A model generated the notes under the pieces. The model saw only the letters and a list, made by a program, of their open reading frames with translations. It was not told the DNA's origin and did not search any database. From Longimicrobiales bacterium (GTDB taxonomy: Bacteria; Gemmatimonadota; Gemmatimonadetes; Longimicrobiales; Gaopeijiaceae), in assembly GCA_028278645.1 (NCBI GenBank), contig JANQDZ010000057.1, positions 37,679-101,678 on the forward strand: a stretch of 64,000 nt of DNA, written 5' to 3'. A program made the position numbers and the translations under genes. Shown here piece after piece: positions 41,667 to 49,872 of this stretch. The first letter of the stretch is position 1. Every line of letters begins with the position of its first letter.

Positions 41667-41772
41667 CACCTCCCCCGACTCCAGGTGGAATGGAGTGAGG
41701 TCGATGGCGCATCCACGGTTGAGACTAGACCAACTGCCAGAAGGTGGGTTCGGACTCCCGTTGTGAGGTCCT

Positions 41773-44634
41773 TCACTTCCCTCCCCTTTCCGCAGCACCG
41801 GTTGTGTCGGGGTTCATGAATAGCCTCGGTGCGAACTCCCGAAGGTGTTTTTCCTTTTCGAGCTGGGACACACCGTCCGTCATCCACTTGGGTGCGGGGG
41901 TCCCCTTCAGATAGTGGTCGAAAAACTGCCGCATCCGGAATTGGAAGTCGATCCGGTTTTCCAGGCGCCCCAAGCTGTGCCCTTCATCCGGATAGGAAAG
42001 CCATATGATGGGCTTCCCCAAGAAGCGGAGGGCGTTGTACCACTCCAGACCCTGCTCCCAGTTGACCGAGCCGTCGTCGGTGCCGTGTAGGTATAAAACC
42101 GGCGTGTTCATGTTCTCGACGCCGGAGATGGGGGATTGATCCCAGTAGACTTGGAAATCGTCATACGGGTTGGTGCCGTACCGGCCCTGGCCGTAGATGT
42201 CGTAGGAGTGGTTGTTTTGGCCTGAACCGGTGAACAGCTGGTTGAACTCGCTCACCAGATTAATGGGCGCCGCTCTGTGGACCACTGCCGCGAACATGTT
42301 CGATCGGGTGGCAATGTAGGCAGACCCTCCTCCGCTATATGACCCACCCTGAAGTCCAATGGCCGTCGGGTCGGCATATCCCATCTCGATCACTTTTCTG
42401 GTTGCTGCCTCGACACACTCCAGCATATCGGAGTGAGAGCTTCCCGTTCGGAAGTGGATGTCCGCCAGGAGGACCAGGTACCCGTTGCTCACGTAAGCTG
42501 ACTGGTTCAGGCGGTTGCTGAAAACCGGGGGAGCATACGCATGAAGGTTGTGGGAATCTTTCTCGTAGAACCTCACGATCATTGGGAGCTTTTGACCTGC
42601 CTGATGCGTCTCAGGGATGGCCAGAATCCCCTGAAGAGGGACCCCATCATTGTTGGTATAGTCGATGAGGATTCTCCGGCCCCAGAGATACTCGTCTTGT
42701 TGGGGATTCGCCTGGGAGATCCGCTCTCGGTCGGAGATGTCTCGGTTACTGATCCACAAATCGGGGAAATCCTGGAAGGTCTCCACGGTGAAGAGGTATC
42801 GGTCTACATCCTCGGCTTTCTGAATCCGTCCGAAGCGCTTTTTCTCCCAGGTGAGCTCTTGAAGATCCCCGTCACGGATTTCGAAGAACCCCGCTTCTTT
42901 GGTCCACTCCCCGTATGCGCTGAGGAGAAGGGGTTTCTCCAAATCGATGGACCGTTCATCGGGATCGGTCCTTATGTACCGGAACCGGATCTCGTCCCGG
43001 TGACCTCGTCCTCGCGTGAGGTTCGTGGCGCGGCTGCCGTCGAGCGGTTGGAGCCAGATGTCATATCTGAGGTTGAGGATGACCGACTCCCCGTCACTGG
43101 ACCAACCGGCCACACCGTATGGAGGTTTGTCCCCTGGATGGTCGTACTCGAGGTTGGTGAATCCAACGGGGCTCGCGGCCGTCAGGCTAATGTGGATATC
43201 GTCATCGAACCGGTAGGCGAAAAAGTGCCCGTCGAGCCAATACAGGTAGTGCTTCCCGTCCGGCGAGGGCCCGTAGGTTCTCTCATGCGCCCTCAGGATC
43301 TGACGCCTCTCACCGGTGCGGGTGTCGATGCGGTAATAGTTGGCGACTCGTGGCTTCCAGTCTGAGATGAAGTTCGAGGCATCCCTCCCCACTGCCCAAC
43401 GCCCGTCCCGGGTCACCTCAACGGTACTCATGTCTTCGTCGGCCAGGGGCACCAGCCTTCCTTCTCCCAAGTGCACCGCGGCCAGGTACGTGCGATCCCG
43501 ATCCCGGGAGGCTTGGCGGATCTGAACCGTCTGGATCCGATCGTCCGCCCAGTGCCAGACGTCCACGTCAGCCAGGGGGACGAGGTCCTCGGGCCAATCT
43601 TCCAGCTCATCGTCTTGAGCTTTTAGGCCGACGAAGATGGCCTCGAGGCCCTCGGACCATAGCAGGCCGCCCATCTCACTTATCACCTGTCCGCTTGGAA
43701 GCCCCCTCCCCGACTCACCGTCGAACAGGTGCAGATCAGGGCTTCCGTCCTCAAAACCGGTGAAAGCCAAAAGGGTATTCACCCGCTCCGTCTTCCCGTC
43801 CGGTTTCTCTCCCCTTAAAACCGCAAGCCCGTCCCCATCCTCGGACCAGGTCAGCTCCGAATACCTTTCCTTGGCGTTGTCCAGGGTTCGTCTGACACCG
43901 GTGGCCAGGTCGATCAAATAAAGGCCGTTCCCGTCCTGGTCGGCTCCATCGACCGTATAGGCAAGGAAGGTTCCTTCCTCGCTGAACGCAGATTCCGCGA
44001 CGCTGCCGATCAGCTCGTCGTATTCTCCCGACAGGTTCCTGAGAATGAGGTCCGATCCGGCGGCCCGGTCCCCCGTACCGCCATCCGATGAGCGGGCCCC
44101 ACCCGACCGCCCCCCCGACGGCCGTTCTTTCCGCACGAAAAAGTGGCTGGATCCGTTCGAAAACCCGAAGGCCGCAACGTTCTCCCAACCCCGCTTCTCC
44201 CCGTTCGCCAGGTTCAGCAGTTCGGCTTTTTGACTCGTGCGGTCCCCCTGCCTTCTAGCTTTCTCAGCATCTTCGAACGTTGGGGAGACCGAATAGGCCA
44301 CCCAAACTCCATCGTCCGAAAACCGTGGACCCGACCCCAGCGGAACGACGTGCTCGGCCCCGGTATCGACCTGAACCACATGGAGGGTGTCGTCACCCCT
44401 TACCCGGCTGTAACCCCACGCCACCCAATCCCCGTCAGACGAAAGGGTGGCGCCGGAGATGCTCCTCCAGAGTTGGTGGTCTTTGATGGGGAGGGGCCGT
44501 TTCTCCCCCGCCTCCTGCCCCCATACCGCCGGGACGGCGCCCGCCAAAAGAAGAAGGACGACCCCTGGAAAGACTCGAAGAGAGGTCGGGAAAAGGGACC
44601 CGCAGCCATTCACGGAACGGGAAGAACCGGACAT
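41773..44634 (-). CDS. Secreted S9-family prolyl oligopeptidase-like serine peptidase
   Basis: The start at 44634 has GGAGG seven bases upstream and a signal peptide (FPTSLRVFPGVVLLLLAGAVPAVWGQ); the frame reaching 44892 is not coding there. The 953-residue product has an N-terminal beta-propeller (repeated WxxDGxxxxY-type strands) and a C-terminal alpha/beta hydrolase. The nucleophile Ser767 is in GGSYSGGG, the Asp in LHGTDDGSVNW and the His in PDEGHSLGR. It cleaves peptides, probably in the periplasm; exact specificity is unknown. Confidence 0.92.
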   Translation of the reverse strand: MSGSSRSVNGCGSLFPTSLRVFPGVVLLLLAGAVPAVWGQEAGEKRPLPIKDHQLWRSISGATLSSDGDWVAWGYSRVRGDDTLHVVQVDTGAEHVVPLGSGPRFSDDGVWVAYSVSPTFEDAEKARRQGDRTSQKAELLNLANGEKRGWENVAAFGFSNGSSHFFVRKERPSGGRSGGARSSDGGTGDRAAGSDLILRNLSGEYDELIGSVAESAFSEEGTFLAYTVDGADQDGNGLYLIDLATGVRRTLDNAKERYSELTWSEDGDGLAVLRGEKPDGKTERVNTLLAFTGFEDGSPDLHLFDGESGRGLPSGQVISEMGGLLWSEGLEAIFVGLKAQDDELEDWPEDLVPLADVDVWHWADDRIQTVQIRQASRDRDRTYLAAVHLGEGRLVPLADEDMSTVEVTRDGRWAVGRDASNFISDWKPRVANYYRIDTRTGERRQILRAHERTYGPSPDGKHYLYWLDGHFFAYRFDDDIHISLTAASPVGFTNLEYDHPGDKPPYGVAGWSSDGESVILNLRYDIWLQPLDGSRATNLTRGRGHRDEIRFRYIRTDPDERSIDLEKPLLLSAYGEWTKEAGFFEIRDGDLQELTWEKKRFGRIQKAEDVDRYLFTVETFQDFPDLWISNRDISDRERISQANPQQDEYLWGRRILIDYTNNDGVPLQGILAIPETHQAGQKLPMIVRFYEKDSHNLHAYAPPVFSNRLNQSAYVSNGYLVLLADIHFRTGSSHSDMLECVEAATRKVIEMGYADPTAIGLQGGSYSGGGSAYIATRSNMFAAVVHRAAPINLVSEFNQLFTGSGQNNHSYDIYGQGRYGTNPYDDFQVYWDQSPISGVENMNTPVLYLHGTDDGSVNWEQGLEWYNALRFLGKPIIWLSYPDEGHSLGRLENRIDFQFRMRQFFDHYLKGTPAPKWMTDGVSQLEKEKHLREFAPRLFMNPDTTGAAERGGK

Positions 44635-44815
44635 GGAGTGCCTCCGGGAGTTTGGCTGGTCCCGCACCCAGCGGTATGCAGGGGGCGGCTTGTCCGGTAA
44701 TGGGCGGCAGAAGTCCGCGGGCGTCAACCGGGTGCTCCGAACGGGCCCAGCGAAACCCGACACGAAGATCCGCCACCAGTTGGCTTCCTCTTCAGCACTC
44801 CCCATTTTCCCTCTC

Positions 44816-45478
44816 ATGAAAACCGAGTCCTTCTGCATCGAAGTTGCGGGGCATCCGATTCTGAGACCGGCAGCTTTCACCAGCCGGTTCACTGCCCCCT
44901 TGGGGGAAACACCAGCCCCTCAGTGGCTTATTGACCTGCTCCGGTTGGATGCCCCAGCCCCGATTCACCGCGACGAATCCCTTCGCCTGGCCGTGAGGGA
45001 CATGCTGAGACACTGGGGACACAAACCTGCCGGGAGGGGGAAACCCGCCAGTGAGTACCTGGTTCGGGCCGTGGGAGAGGGTGTCCTGGAGTCGATCAAT
45101 GCCGCAGTAGACGTCTGCAACGTCGTGTCCCTCCACAGCGGCTTTCCCATCGCTTTGGTGGACCTGGACCTGGCACACCCCCCGTTCCGAGTCCGATCCG
45201 GGAAGGAAGACGAATCCTACGTTTTTAATGCGTCTGGGCAGGAGATGGCCCTGAAGGGTCTCATATGCCTCGAAGATGCCGTGGGTCCGTGCGCGAACCC
45301 GGTGAAAGACGCACAGCGGACCAAGACCCACCAAGGGACAGTTCGAACCCTCACTGTGATGTGGGGCGCCGTCGGGTACGAGGACCGTCGTGAGGCGGCA
45401 GTAGCCTGGTACAAAGAAATCCTCGGGGACCTGGGCGCGACGGTGGAAGCTGTTGAGGTCAGGTTCAATCCCCCCTGA
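44816..45478 (+). CDS. Stand-alone B3/B4 tRNA-binding domain protein
   Basis: A 220-residue protein resembling the B3/B4 editing-type domain of phenylalanyl-tRNA synthetase beta subunit (NAAVDVCNVVSLHSGFPIALVDLDLA, LICLEDAVGPCANPVKDAQRTKTHQGT). Free-standing versions are thought to act in tRNA-related editing or binding, but function is not settled. The ATG at 44816 is the first that gives only family-like sequence; the frame is open further upstream, antisense to the S9 gene. It is divergent from that gene and 105 bases ahead of the sigma factor. Confidence 0.85.
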   Translation: MKTESFCIEVAGHPILRPAAFTSRFTAPLGETPAPQWLIDLLRLDAPAPIHRDESLRLAVRDMLRHWGHKPAGRGKPASEYLVRAVGEGVLESINAAVDVCNVVSLHSGFPIALVDLDLAHPPFRVRSGKEDESYVFNASGQEMALKGLICLEDAVGPCANPVKDAQRTKTHQGTVRTLTVMWGAVGYEDRREAAVAWYKEILGDLGATVEAVEVRFNPP

Positions 45479-45583
45479 TAATCCGTCCTGCAGGGCATTA
45501 ACATTTCGGAGACTCCCTTCGTATCACTCCCAGAGGCATTGACAGGATCGAGGAGATAGGACCCACGAACCCTGGAGACCCGG

Positions 45584-46147
45584 TTGGACCAACGGAACCT
45601 GAACGCCCTGGCCATATCATTCCAACATGGGGACACCCGGAGCTTAAGGGTCCTGGTGGAATCCCTGACCCGGACGCTCATAGCCATGGCGTATCGATAC
45701 ACGGACGACTGGGAGTGGGCTCGAGACCTCACCCAGGAAACCTGGATAAAAGTGCACAAGCAGATCCCCCGGTGGGACTCGACCCGGTCGTTTAGCGCTT
45801 GGCTTCACACCATCCATCGGAATGGATGCCTCGACCATTTACGACGTGGATGGGTGAAACACGAGTCGACCCCGGGCGACGAAGTTGTCACTCACCTCCG
45901 GGGCTCCACACCGGACGGCCCGGAAGAAGATCTCGAGCGTAAAGAGTTCCGGGAGCGCTTGATGGTCGCTGCCGGGGAGTTGAGCGAAACGCAGAGGCAG
46001 GTCTTCCTTCGAGTCGACCTGGAACAGGGAGATCAGAAGGCGGTGGCGGAGGCCATGGGAATCAAATTCGGGACCTTGAGGGCAACGCTGCACTTCGCAC
46101 GGAGACGCGTCGCGACTGCGCTTCAGAAGATGGAGACGAGTACGTGA
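45584..46147 (+). CDS. ECF-type RNA polymerase sigma factor
   Basis: The 187-residue product has sigma region 2 (SLTRTLIAMAYRYTDDWEWARDLTQETWIKVHKQIPRWDSTRSFSAWLHTIHRNGCLDHLRR) and region 4 (LSETQRQVFLRVDLEQGDQKAVAEAMGIKFGTLRATLHFARRRV). A TTG start is used, supported by GGAG seven bases upstream; the only early ATG would cut region 2. It overlaps the anti-sigma gene as GTGA, the usual pairing in which the anti-sigma factor holds the sigma at the membrane. Confidence 0.93.
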   Translation: MDQRNLNALAISFQHGDTRSLRVLVESLTRTLIAMAYRYTDDWEWARDLTQETWIKVHKQIPRWDSTRSFSAWLHTIHRNGCLDHLRRGWVKHESTPGDEVVTHLRGSTPDGPEEDLERKEFRERLMVAAGELSETQRQVFLRVDLEQGDQKAVAEAMGIKFGTLRATLHFARRRVATALQKMETST

Positions 46148-46992
46148 AGAAGGATATCGACTGTCGGGTTTTTGAAGACCAGCTGGATTCCCTGGTATCC
46201 GGGAGCTTACCGGAGGACGGTATCGATCAGCTCAAGCTGCACGCGTCGTCCTGCCACGCCTGCATGATGTTGTTCCGGGTGAAAGAGCACCTGCTCACGC
46301 CGTCGCTTGGAGATCTGGAAGAGTCGGTCCCCGAAGAGATGGTGGCTTCCATGTGGCAAAGGGTGGAGGCTGAGGTGCGGCCCCGGTCAGAGGCGGACCT
46401 CGCCCTGACTCCCGGCCATGCTTCGGAGCCGTCGTCGGATCCGGTCTATGACCGAGCCCCGACTCCCATGAGACGCTCCTGGCTTCTCCCAACCCTGGCT
46501 GCCGCCTCCGTGGCTTTGCTCTTTTCCACGGGGTTCCTCCTTACGAGGCTTCGGACGGTGGAGGCTGGGGCCATCGCCCTCCAAACCCAGATCGGGGACC
46601 TCCAGAGGGACATGGTGGAGCTGGATGCACGAACGGAGTGGGTGGAGAGGACAGGTCAGCTCGCAGGAAGCCGCCGGACTCAAACTCGGGCTCTTGGCTA
46701 CCTCCTCACCGGGCAGGAATCGGTGACGGTAGCGGACCTGGTGAGACTTCTCGGGATGTATCCAGCCAACCGGGTCGTCTTTACGGCTTCGGAGGTCAAC
46801 GACCTCACCGGCACCTCTGCCCGGATTCCCCCTGAACTCCGGGAATTGGTCTCCATCCTCGCCGCGGCTCTGACCGACCAGGATGGGGTTGGGGAGGTCC
46901 GGGCGGGTGAGCTCGCGGAATGGCTCGCTTCCTCCGACCTGGACCAAACCCTCTCCGTTCCCAAGGGCCCCTTAATCGAAATCCTGAGCTGA
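46144..46992 (+). CDS. Membrane-bound zinc-finger anti-sigma factor
   Basis: The 282-residue product starts with GTG overlapping the sigma stop. The N-terminus has a zf-HC2-type motif (LKLHASSCHACMM, H-x3-C-x2-C with an upstream Cys7), a single membrane helix near residues 118-136 (LLPTLAAASVALLFSTGFLL), a coiled coil just outside the membrane and a C-terminal periplasmic domain. It likely sequesters the ECF sigma factor and releases it on an envelope or redox signal. Confidence 0.88.
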   Translation: MKKDIDCRVFEDQLDSLVSGSLPEDGIDQLKLHASSCHACMMLFRVKEHLLTPSLGDLEESVPEEMVASMWQRVEAEVRPRSEADLALTPGHASEPSSDPVYDRAPTPMRRSWLLPTLAAASVALLFSTGFLLTRLRTVEAGAIALQTQIGDLQRDMVELDARTEWVERTGQLAGSRRTQTRALGYLLTGQESVTVADLVRLLGMYPANRVVFTASEVNDLTGTSARIPPELRELVSILAAALTDQDGVGEVRAGELAEWLASSDLDQTLSVPKGPLIEILS

Positions 46993-47105
46993 GTCAGCGC
47001 CAGGTGACTCGAGCATGACGGACACTACCCAGGCGAGAGAGATTTCGGACTATGAACAATAGAGCACGAAGCAAAACGAGACACCGGATCACCAGGGGTC
47101 GACAT

Positions 47106-48080
47106 ATGTTCCGGTTGGGCATCCTCGCCCTCGGGCTTTCCGGCTGCATGGAGTACCGGATCGAGACCTCGCTGAATCCCGACGGAAGCGGTACCCGACT
47201 GGCTCGCCTCGAGATCACGGATATCGGCTCCGACGTCGATCGGGCGGAAGCCAGGGAACAACTCGTTTTGGTGAGGTCCTTGTCGGAGGAACGTGGCTGG
47301 GCCTACAAACCGGAGGTCGGTCCAAAGGGGGACACCACTCACGTGTTCGAACGCTCGAGCACTATTGAAGACCTCGGAGAGTGGTCGGCCCTGACCGAAG
47401 AGATCCAGATCCACGCAACTCGCCCCGCTCACTTCGACTCGGTTCTCGGTTCGGTTTCCCTGGGTGATGTACAGCTCCGGAACCGAGTGCGAGTCAGGTC
47501 CTCCGGCCAAGTGGACGGAAGCATCGTCTTCAGCTTCATGGAATCATTCATTTGGGACTCCGGTAAGGAAGCACTGGTAGAAGCGTTCGCCCTCGAGATG
47601 GACCGATCGGTAGGGGAAGCGTTTCCGAACCTGACCGAGAGGGAACGAGGTACCATTTTCGGTATCACCAAGTCCGGCCTCCAGTCCGCCATCGATGACG
47701 GGATCCTGGATTCCACCAACGACGATGAAGACCGGATCTGGGAGGAGGTCATGTCCCGGGCGGTTTCCATGTCCCTTCTAGTAGTCCGGCCAAAATACCC
47801 GTCGGCCACCGAAGGAACTCTTCGGACCGCTTTGGATATCCTCTCGGGCGAGTATGAGGGAGGCGACTGGTTCGAAGAGCTTCTCCCCGGCCTGCTGTCA
47901 GGTACCCACGTCACCTACACACTGACCATGCCCGGGGAGGTCACCACTACCAACGCCCACGACCGCGACGGGAATACCCTCGAATGGGAATTCAGCACAG
48001 ACGACGCCATGGCGGCTCCGGTGGTCCTGGTAGCTGAATCGTTGGTGGGAGGGACCGGAACCGGAACCGGAACCGAATAA
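47106..48080 (+). CDS. Lipoprotein of unknown function
   Basis: Start at ATG 47106 (GGGG eight bases upstream) gives a short lipoprotein signal, MFRLGILALGLSGC; an ATG at 47052 would add an Arg-rich n-region and is also possible. The mature 310-residue protein starts with a beta-rich part (MEYRIETSLNPDGSGTRLARLEI) and ends in a repetitive GTGTGTGTE tail encoded by ACCGGA units. I recognise no family. It may belong to the sigma/anti-sigma regulon next door. A terminator follows. Confidence 0.7.
   Translation: MFRLGILALGLSGCMEYRIETSLNPDGSGTRLARLEITDIGSDVDRAEAREQLVLVRSLSEERGWAYKPEVGPKGDTTHVFERSSTIEDLGEWSALTEEIQIHATRPAHFDSVLGSVSLGDVQLRNRVRVRSSGQVDGSIVFSFMESFIWDSGKEALVEAFALEMDRSVGEAFPNLTERERGTIFGITKSGLQSAIDDGILDSTNDDEDRIWEEVMSRAVSMSLLVVRPKYPSATEGTLRTALDILSGEYEGGDWFEELLPGLLSGTHVTYTLTMPGEVTTTNAHDRDGNTLEWEFSTDDAMAAPVVLVAESLVGGTGTGTGTE
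48054..48076 (+). repeat. Hexanucleotide repeat ACCGGA at the end of the lipoprotein gene
   Basis: Three full ACCGGA units and a partial fourth encode the terminal Gly-Thr repeat. Because each unit is six bases, slippage would change the protein by two residues without shifting the frame. Confidence 0.8.
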
Positions 48081-48113
48081 AACGTTTGTTTCCTTCCTAA
48101 TACATATGGAAAG

Positions 48114-48151
48114 ACCCTCAATCAGCCCATCCTGGTTGAGGGTTCTCTTTT
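48114..48151 (+). terminator. Rho-independent terminator after the lipoprotein gene
   Basis: ACCCTCAATCAG pairs with CTGGTTGAGGGT (twelve pairs with one T-G) across a six-base loop, followed by TCTCTTTTA. It lies 33 bases past the stop and between convergent genes, so it may also slow transcription from the right. Confidence 0.75.
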
Positions 48152-48177
48152 AGGGGGCACCTTCGGCCTCGGTGGGC

Positions 48178-49131
48178 TCACTGCGGTGGAGCCACCAATT
48201 TGAGGGCCCCCTTCCGTACCTCCAGGGCGAGCTCCGACTGGTCGGAGGCGTAGATGTCCCCGTCCAACTCGAACCGGAACGGTCCCGGAAAAGCGAGGCG
48301 GAATCGAGGAGCCGCCCGGGCGTCCACCTCTTTGCATCCTTCGTGACGCCCCTTCCCCGCACGATCAAAAAGCACCAGACGCCGGAGAGGTTTGGCGTCA
48401 CCGATGTAACATGCGTGGAGCAAGCCGTCCTGGACCGTGGCCCCTGGGGAGATGGGGAACCCGCCGCCGAAATGTTCGCCGTTGGTCACGGTGAGCATGA
48501 GGGTAGGATCCGACCGAACGTAGCCTTCTTCGTCCTGGAGTGTCACGCGGAAGCCCGGGAACCTGAACAGCTGCTGAACCGCGGTTGCCTTGTAGAGGAG
48601 CTCCCCACTCAGGATTCGAGCGCCTTTTGCTCCATCGACGACAGCCACGTCGAATCCAAAACCGGCAACGTTGAGGAAAAACCTCTCGGCCCGAGGGGCC
48701 TCCCCCCGTTCTTCATGCCGAGTGGCGCCGATGACCACTCCCACATCGGCTTGGATCTGGTGGCCTTGCGCCAACACGCGGACGGCGCCCTCGAGATCGT
48801 CCCCAGGCATTCCGAGGTTCCTTCCGAGGTCGTTTCCGGTTCCGCCAGGCAACAACCCGAAGGCCACGTCATCCCGTCCCGAATCGAGGAGCCTATCGGC
48901 CACCGTGCTCAATGTCCCGTCGCCGCCCACCGCCACGATGGTACCATATCCCTCACGGAGGGCCCGGTCTGCCAGTGCGGCTTCCTCGCCGCCATGGGAG
49001 GTCACAGCGTGGTCGCTGCCTGGAAGGTGTTCGCCGAGGAGTGAGAGGTATTTCGGAATCCTCTTTTTGCCGCGGCCGCCATTCGAGGCCGGGTTAAAGA
49101 TGACAAAGGCCCTTCCGCTCTTGTCAGACAT
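48178..49131 (-). CDS. Diacylglycerol/sphingoid-type lipid kinase (YegS/DagK family)
   Basis: Phosphorylates a lipid hydroxyl with ATP. The 317-residue product has the family motifs FVIFNPASNGGRGKK, VAVGGDGTLSTVADRL (the GGDGT nucleotide loop) and FGLLPGGTGNDLGRNLG, and the late LDGD motif (RFELDGDIYAS). This fold includes bacterial diacylglycerol kinases, YegS and sphingosine kinases. It is 54 bases downstream of the ADC-like gene in the same orientation, behind an oxoamine synthase, so a long-chain amino-lipid substrate is worth considering. Confidence 0.93.
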   Translation of the reverse strand: MSDKSGRAFVIFNPASNGGRGKKRIPKYLSLLGEHLPGSDHAVTSHGGEEAALADRALREGYGTIVAVGGDGTLSTVADRLLDSGRDDVAFGLLPGGTGNDLGRNLGMPGDDLEGAVRVLAQGHQIQADVGVVIGATRHEERGEAPRAERFFLNVAGFGFDVAVVDGAKGARILSGELLYKATAVQQLFRFPGFRVTLQDEEGYVRSDPTLMLTVTNGEHFGGGFPISPGATVQDGLLHACYIGDAKPLRRLVLFDRAGKGRHEGCKEVDARAAPRFRLAFPGPFRFELDGDIYASDQSELALEVRKGALKLVAPPQ

Positions 49132-49185
49132 GGCGATGCCTAGGAACAGAAGGGCCGGAAAACCGAGGGGTGGAAGCGTGGGGGA

Positions 49186-49857
49186 TCAGATCTGTTCCAC
49201 CTCTTCGAAGGTCTGGATCCCTGACCCGTACCACTCTTCCCTGAAAGGATAGGAAGATACTTCGTCGATGGTCAGGGGGTCGGTCATGGGGTGGGAGTAG
49301 AGAACCAGCTCCCCGGTTTCTTCTTCATGTTGGGAATGAGCAGCGTTCATGTAGATGTTGACCTTCAGGCGCTGGTCCCCCCTCATCATAAAACAGTGAT
49401 ACGGGTAGTCGACGTCACGGAAGGAATGGTCACTCACCGAAAGCTCGAGGACCGGCGCCCCGTCGTCATACACCCCGACCTTCATCTGGCCATCGGCCTC
49501 ATCGAAGGAGAAGTCCAGGTCCTTCATATGGTGCGGAAGCGCCCATCTTTCGATGGCATGCTCCCTGGCCGCTTCAGTACTGGTCGCCACCATGAACGGA
49601 TAGAAAGCCGCCTGCGGGAGGGGCTTTCCGGGCTCCACCCGAGGGGGCGTCACCACCGAGAGCACCACCTCGTCATATTCTCCAACCTCACTGCCGGTGA
49701 ACTGGAAGGCCAACACCGCCAGGACGCTCCGGGTGTGCTGGACCTCGAGCGGCTGAAGATGGGCCGGTAGAATTTTTCTCGCGTCGGCGGTGCTCATCTC
49801 GAACATGGCGCCGATACAGTGCTTGAACTCGTATTTGGTAAGTCGCATGGGTAACAA
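49186..49857 (-). CDS. Acetoacetate decarboxylase-like fold protein without the catalytic lysine
   Basis: The 223-residue product (start at 49857 or ATG 49848) has the beta-barrel pattern of the ADC superfamily (KILPAHLQPLEV, VGEYDEVVLSVVTPPRV, FYPFMVATSTEAAREHAIERWALPHHMKDLDF). In true acetoacetate decarboxylase the segment here aligned as ERWALPHH reads like GFPKK and carries the Schiff-base Lys. His-His replaces it, so decarboxylation by that mechanism is unlikely. It lies between the oxoamine synthase and the lipid kinase, 15 bases from the former. Confidence 0.65.
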   Translation of the reverse strand: MLPMRLTKYEFKHCIGAMFEMSTADARKILPAHLQPLEVQHTRSVLAVLAFQFTGSEVGEYDEVVLSVVTPPRVEPGKPLPQAAFYPFMVATSTEAAREHAIERWALPHHMKDLDFSFDEADGQMKVGVYDDGAPVLELSVSDHSFRDVDYPYHCFMMRGDQRLKVNIYMNAAHSQHEEETGELVLYSHPMTDPLTIDEVSSYPFREEWYGSGIQTFEEVEQI

Positions 49858-49872
49858 CGCAGGATTGGGTGA

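Noticed and set aside
42541..43365. 274-residue plus-strand frame within the S9 peptidase
   Set aside because: Antisense to the beta-propeller part of a well-supported S9 gene, with no recognisable domain.
45539..45544. TTGACA upstream of the ECF sigma gene as a promoter
   Set aside because: No acceptable -10 hexamer lies 16-18 bases downstream, so it cannot be supported as a sigma-70 promoter.
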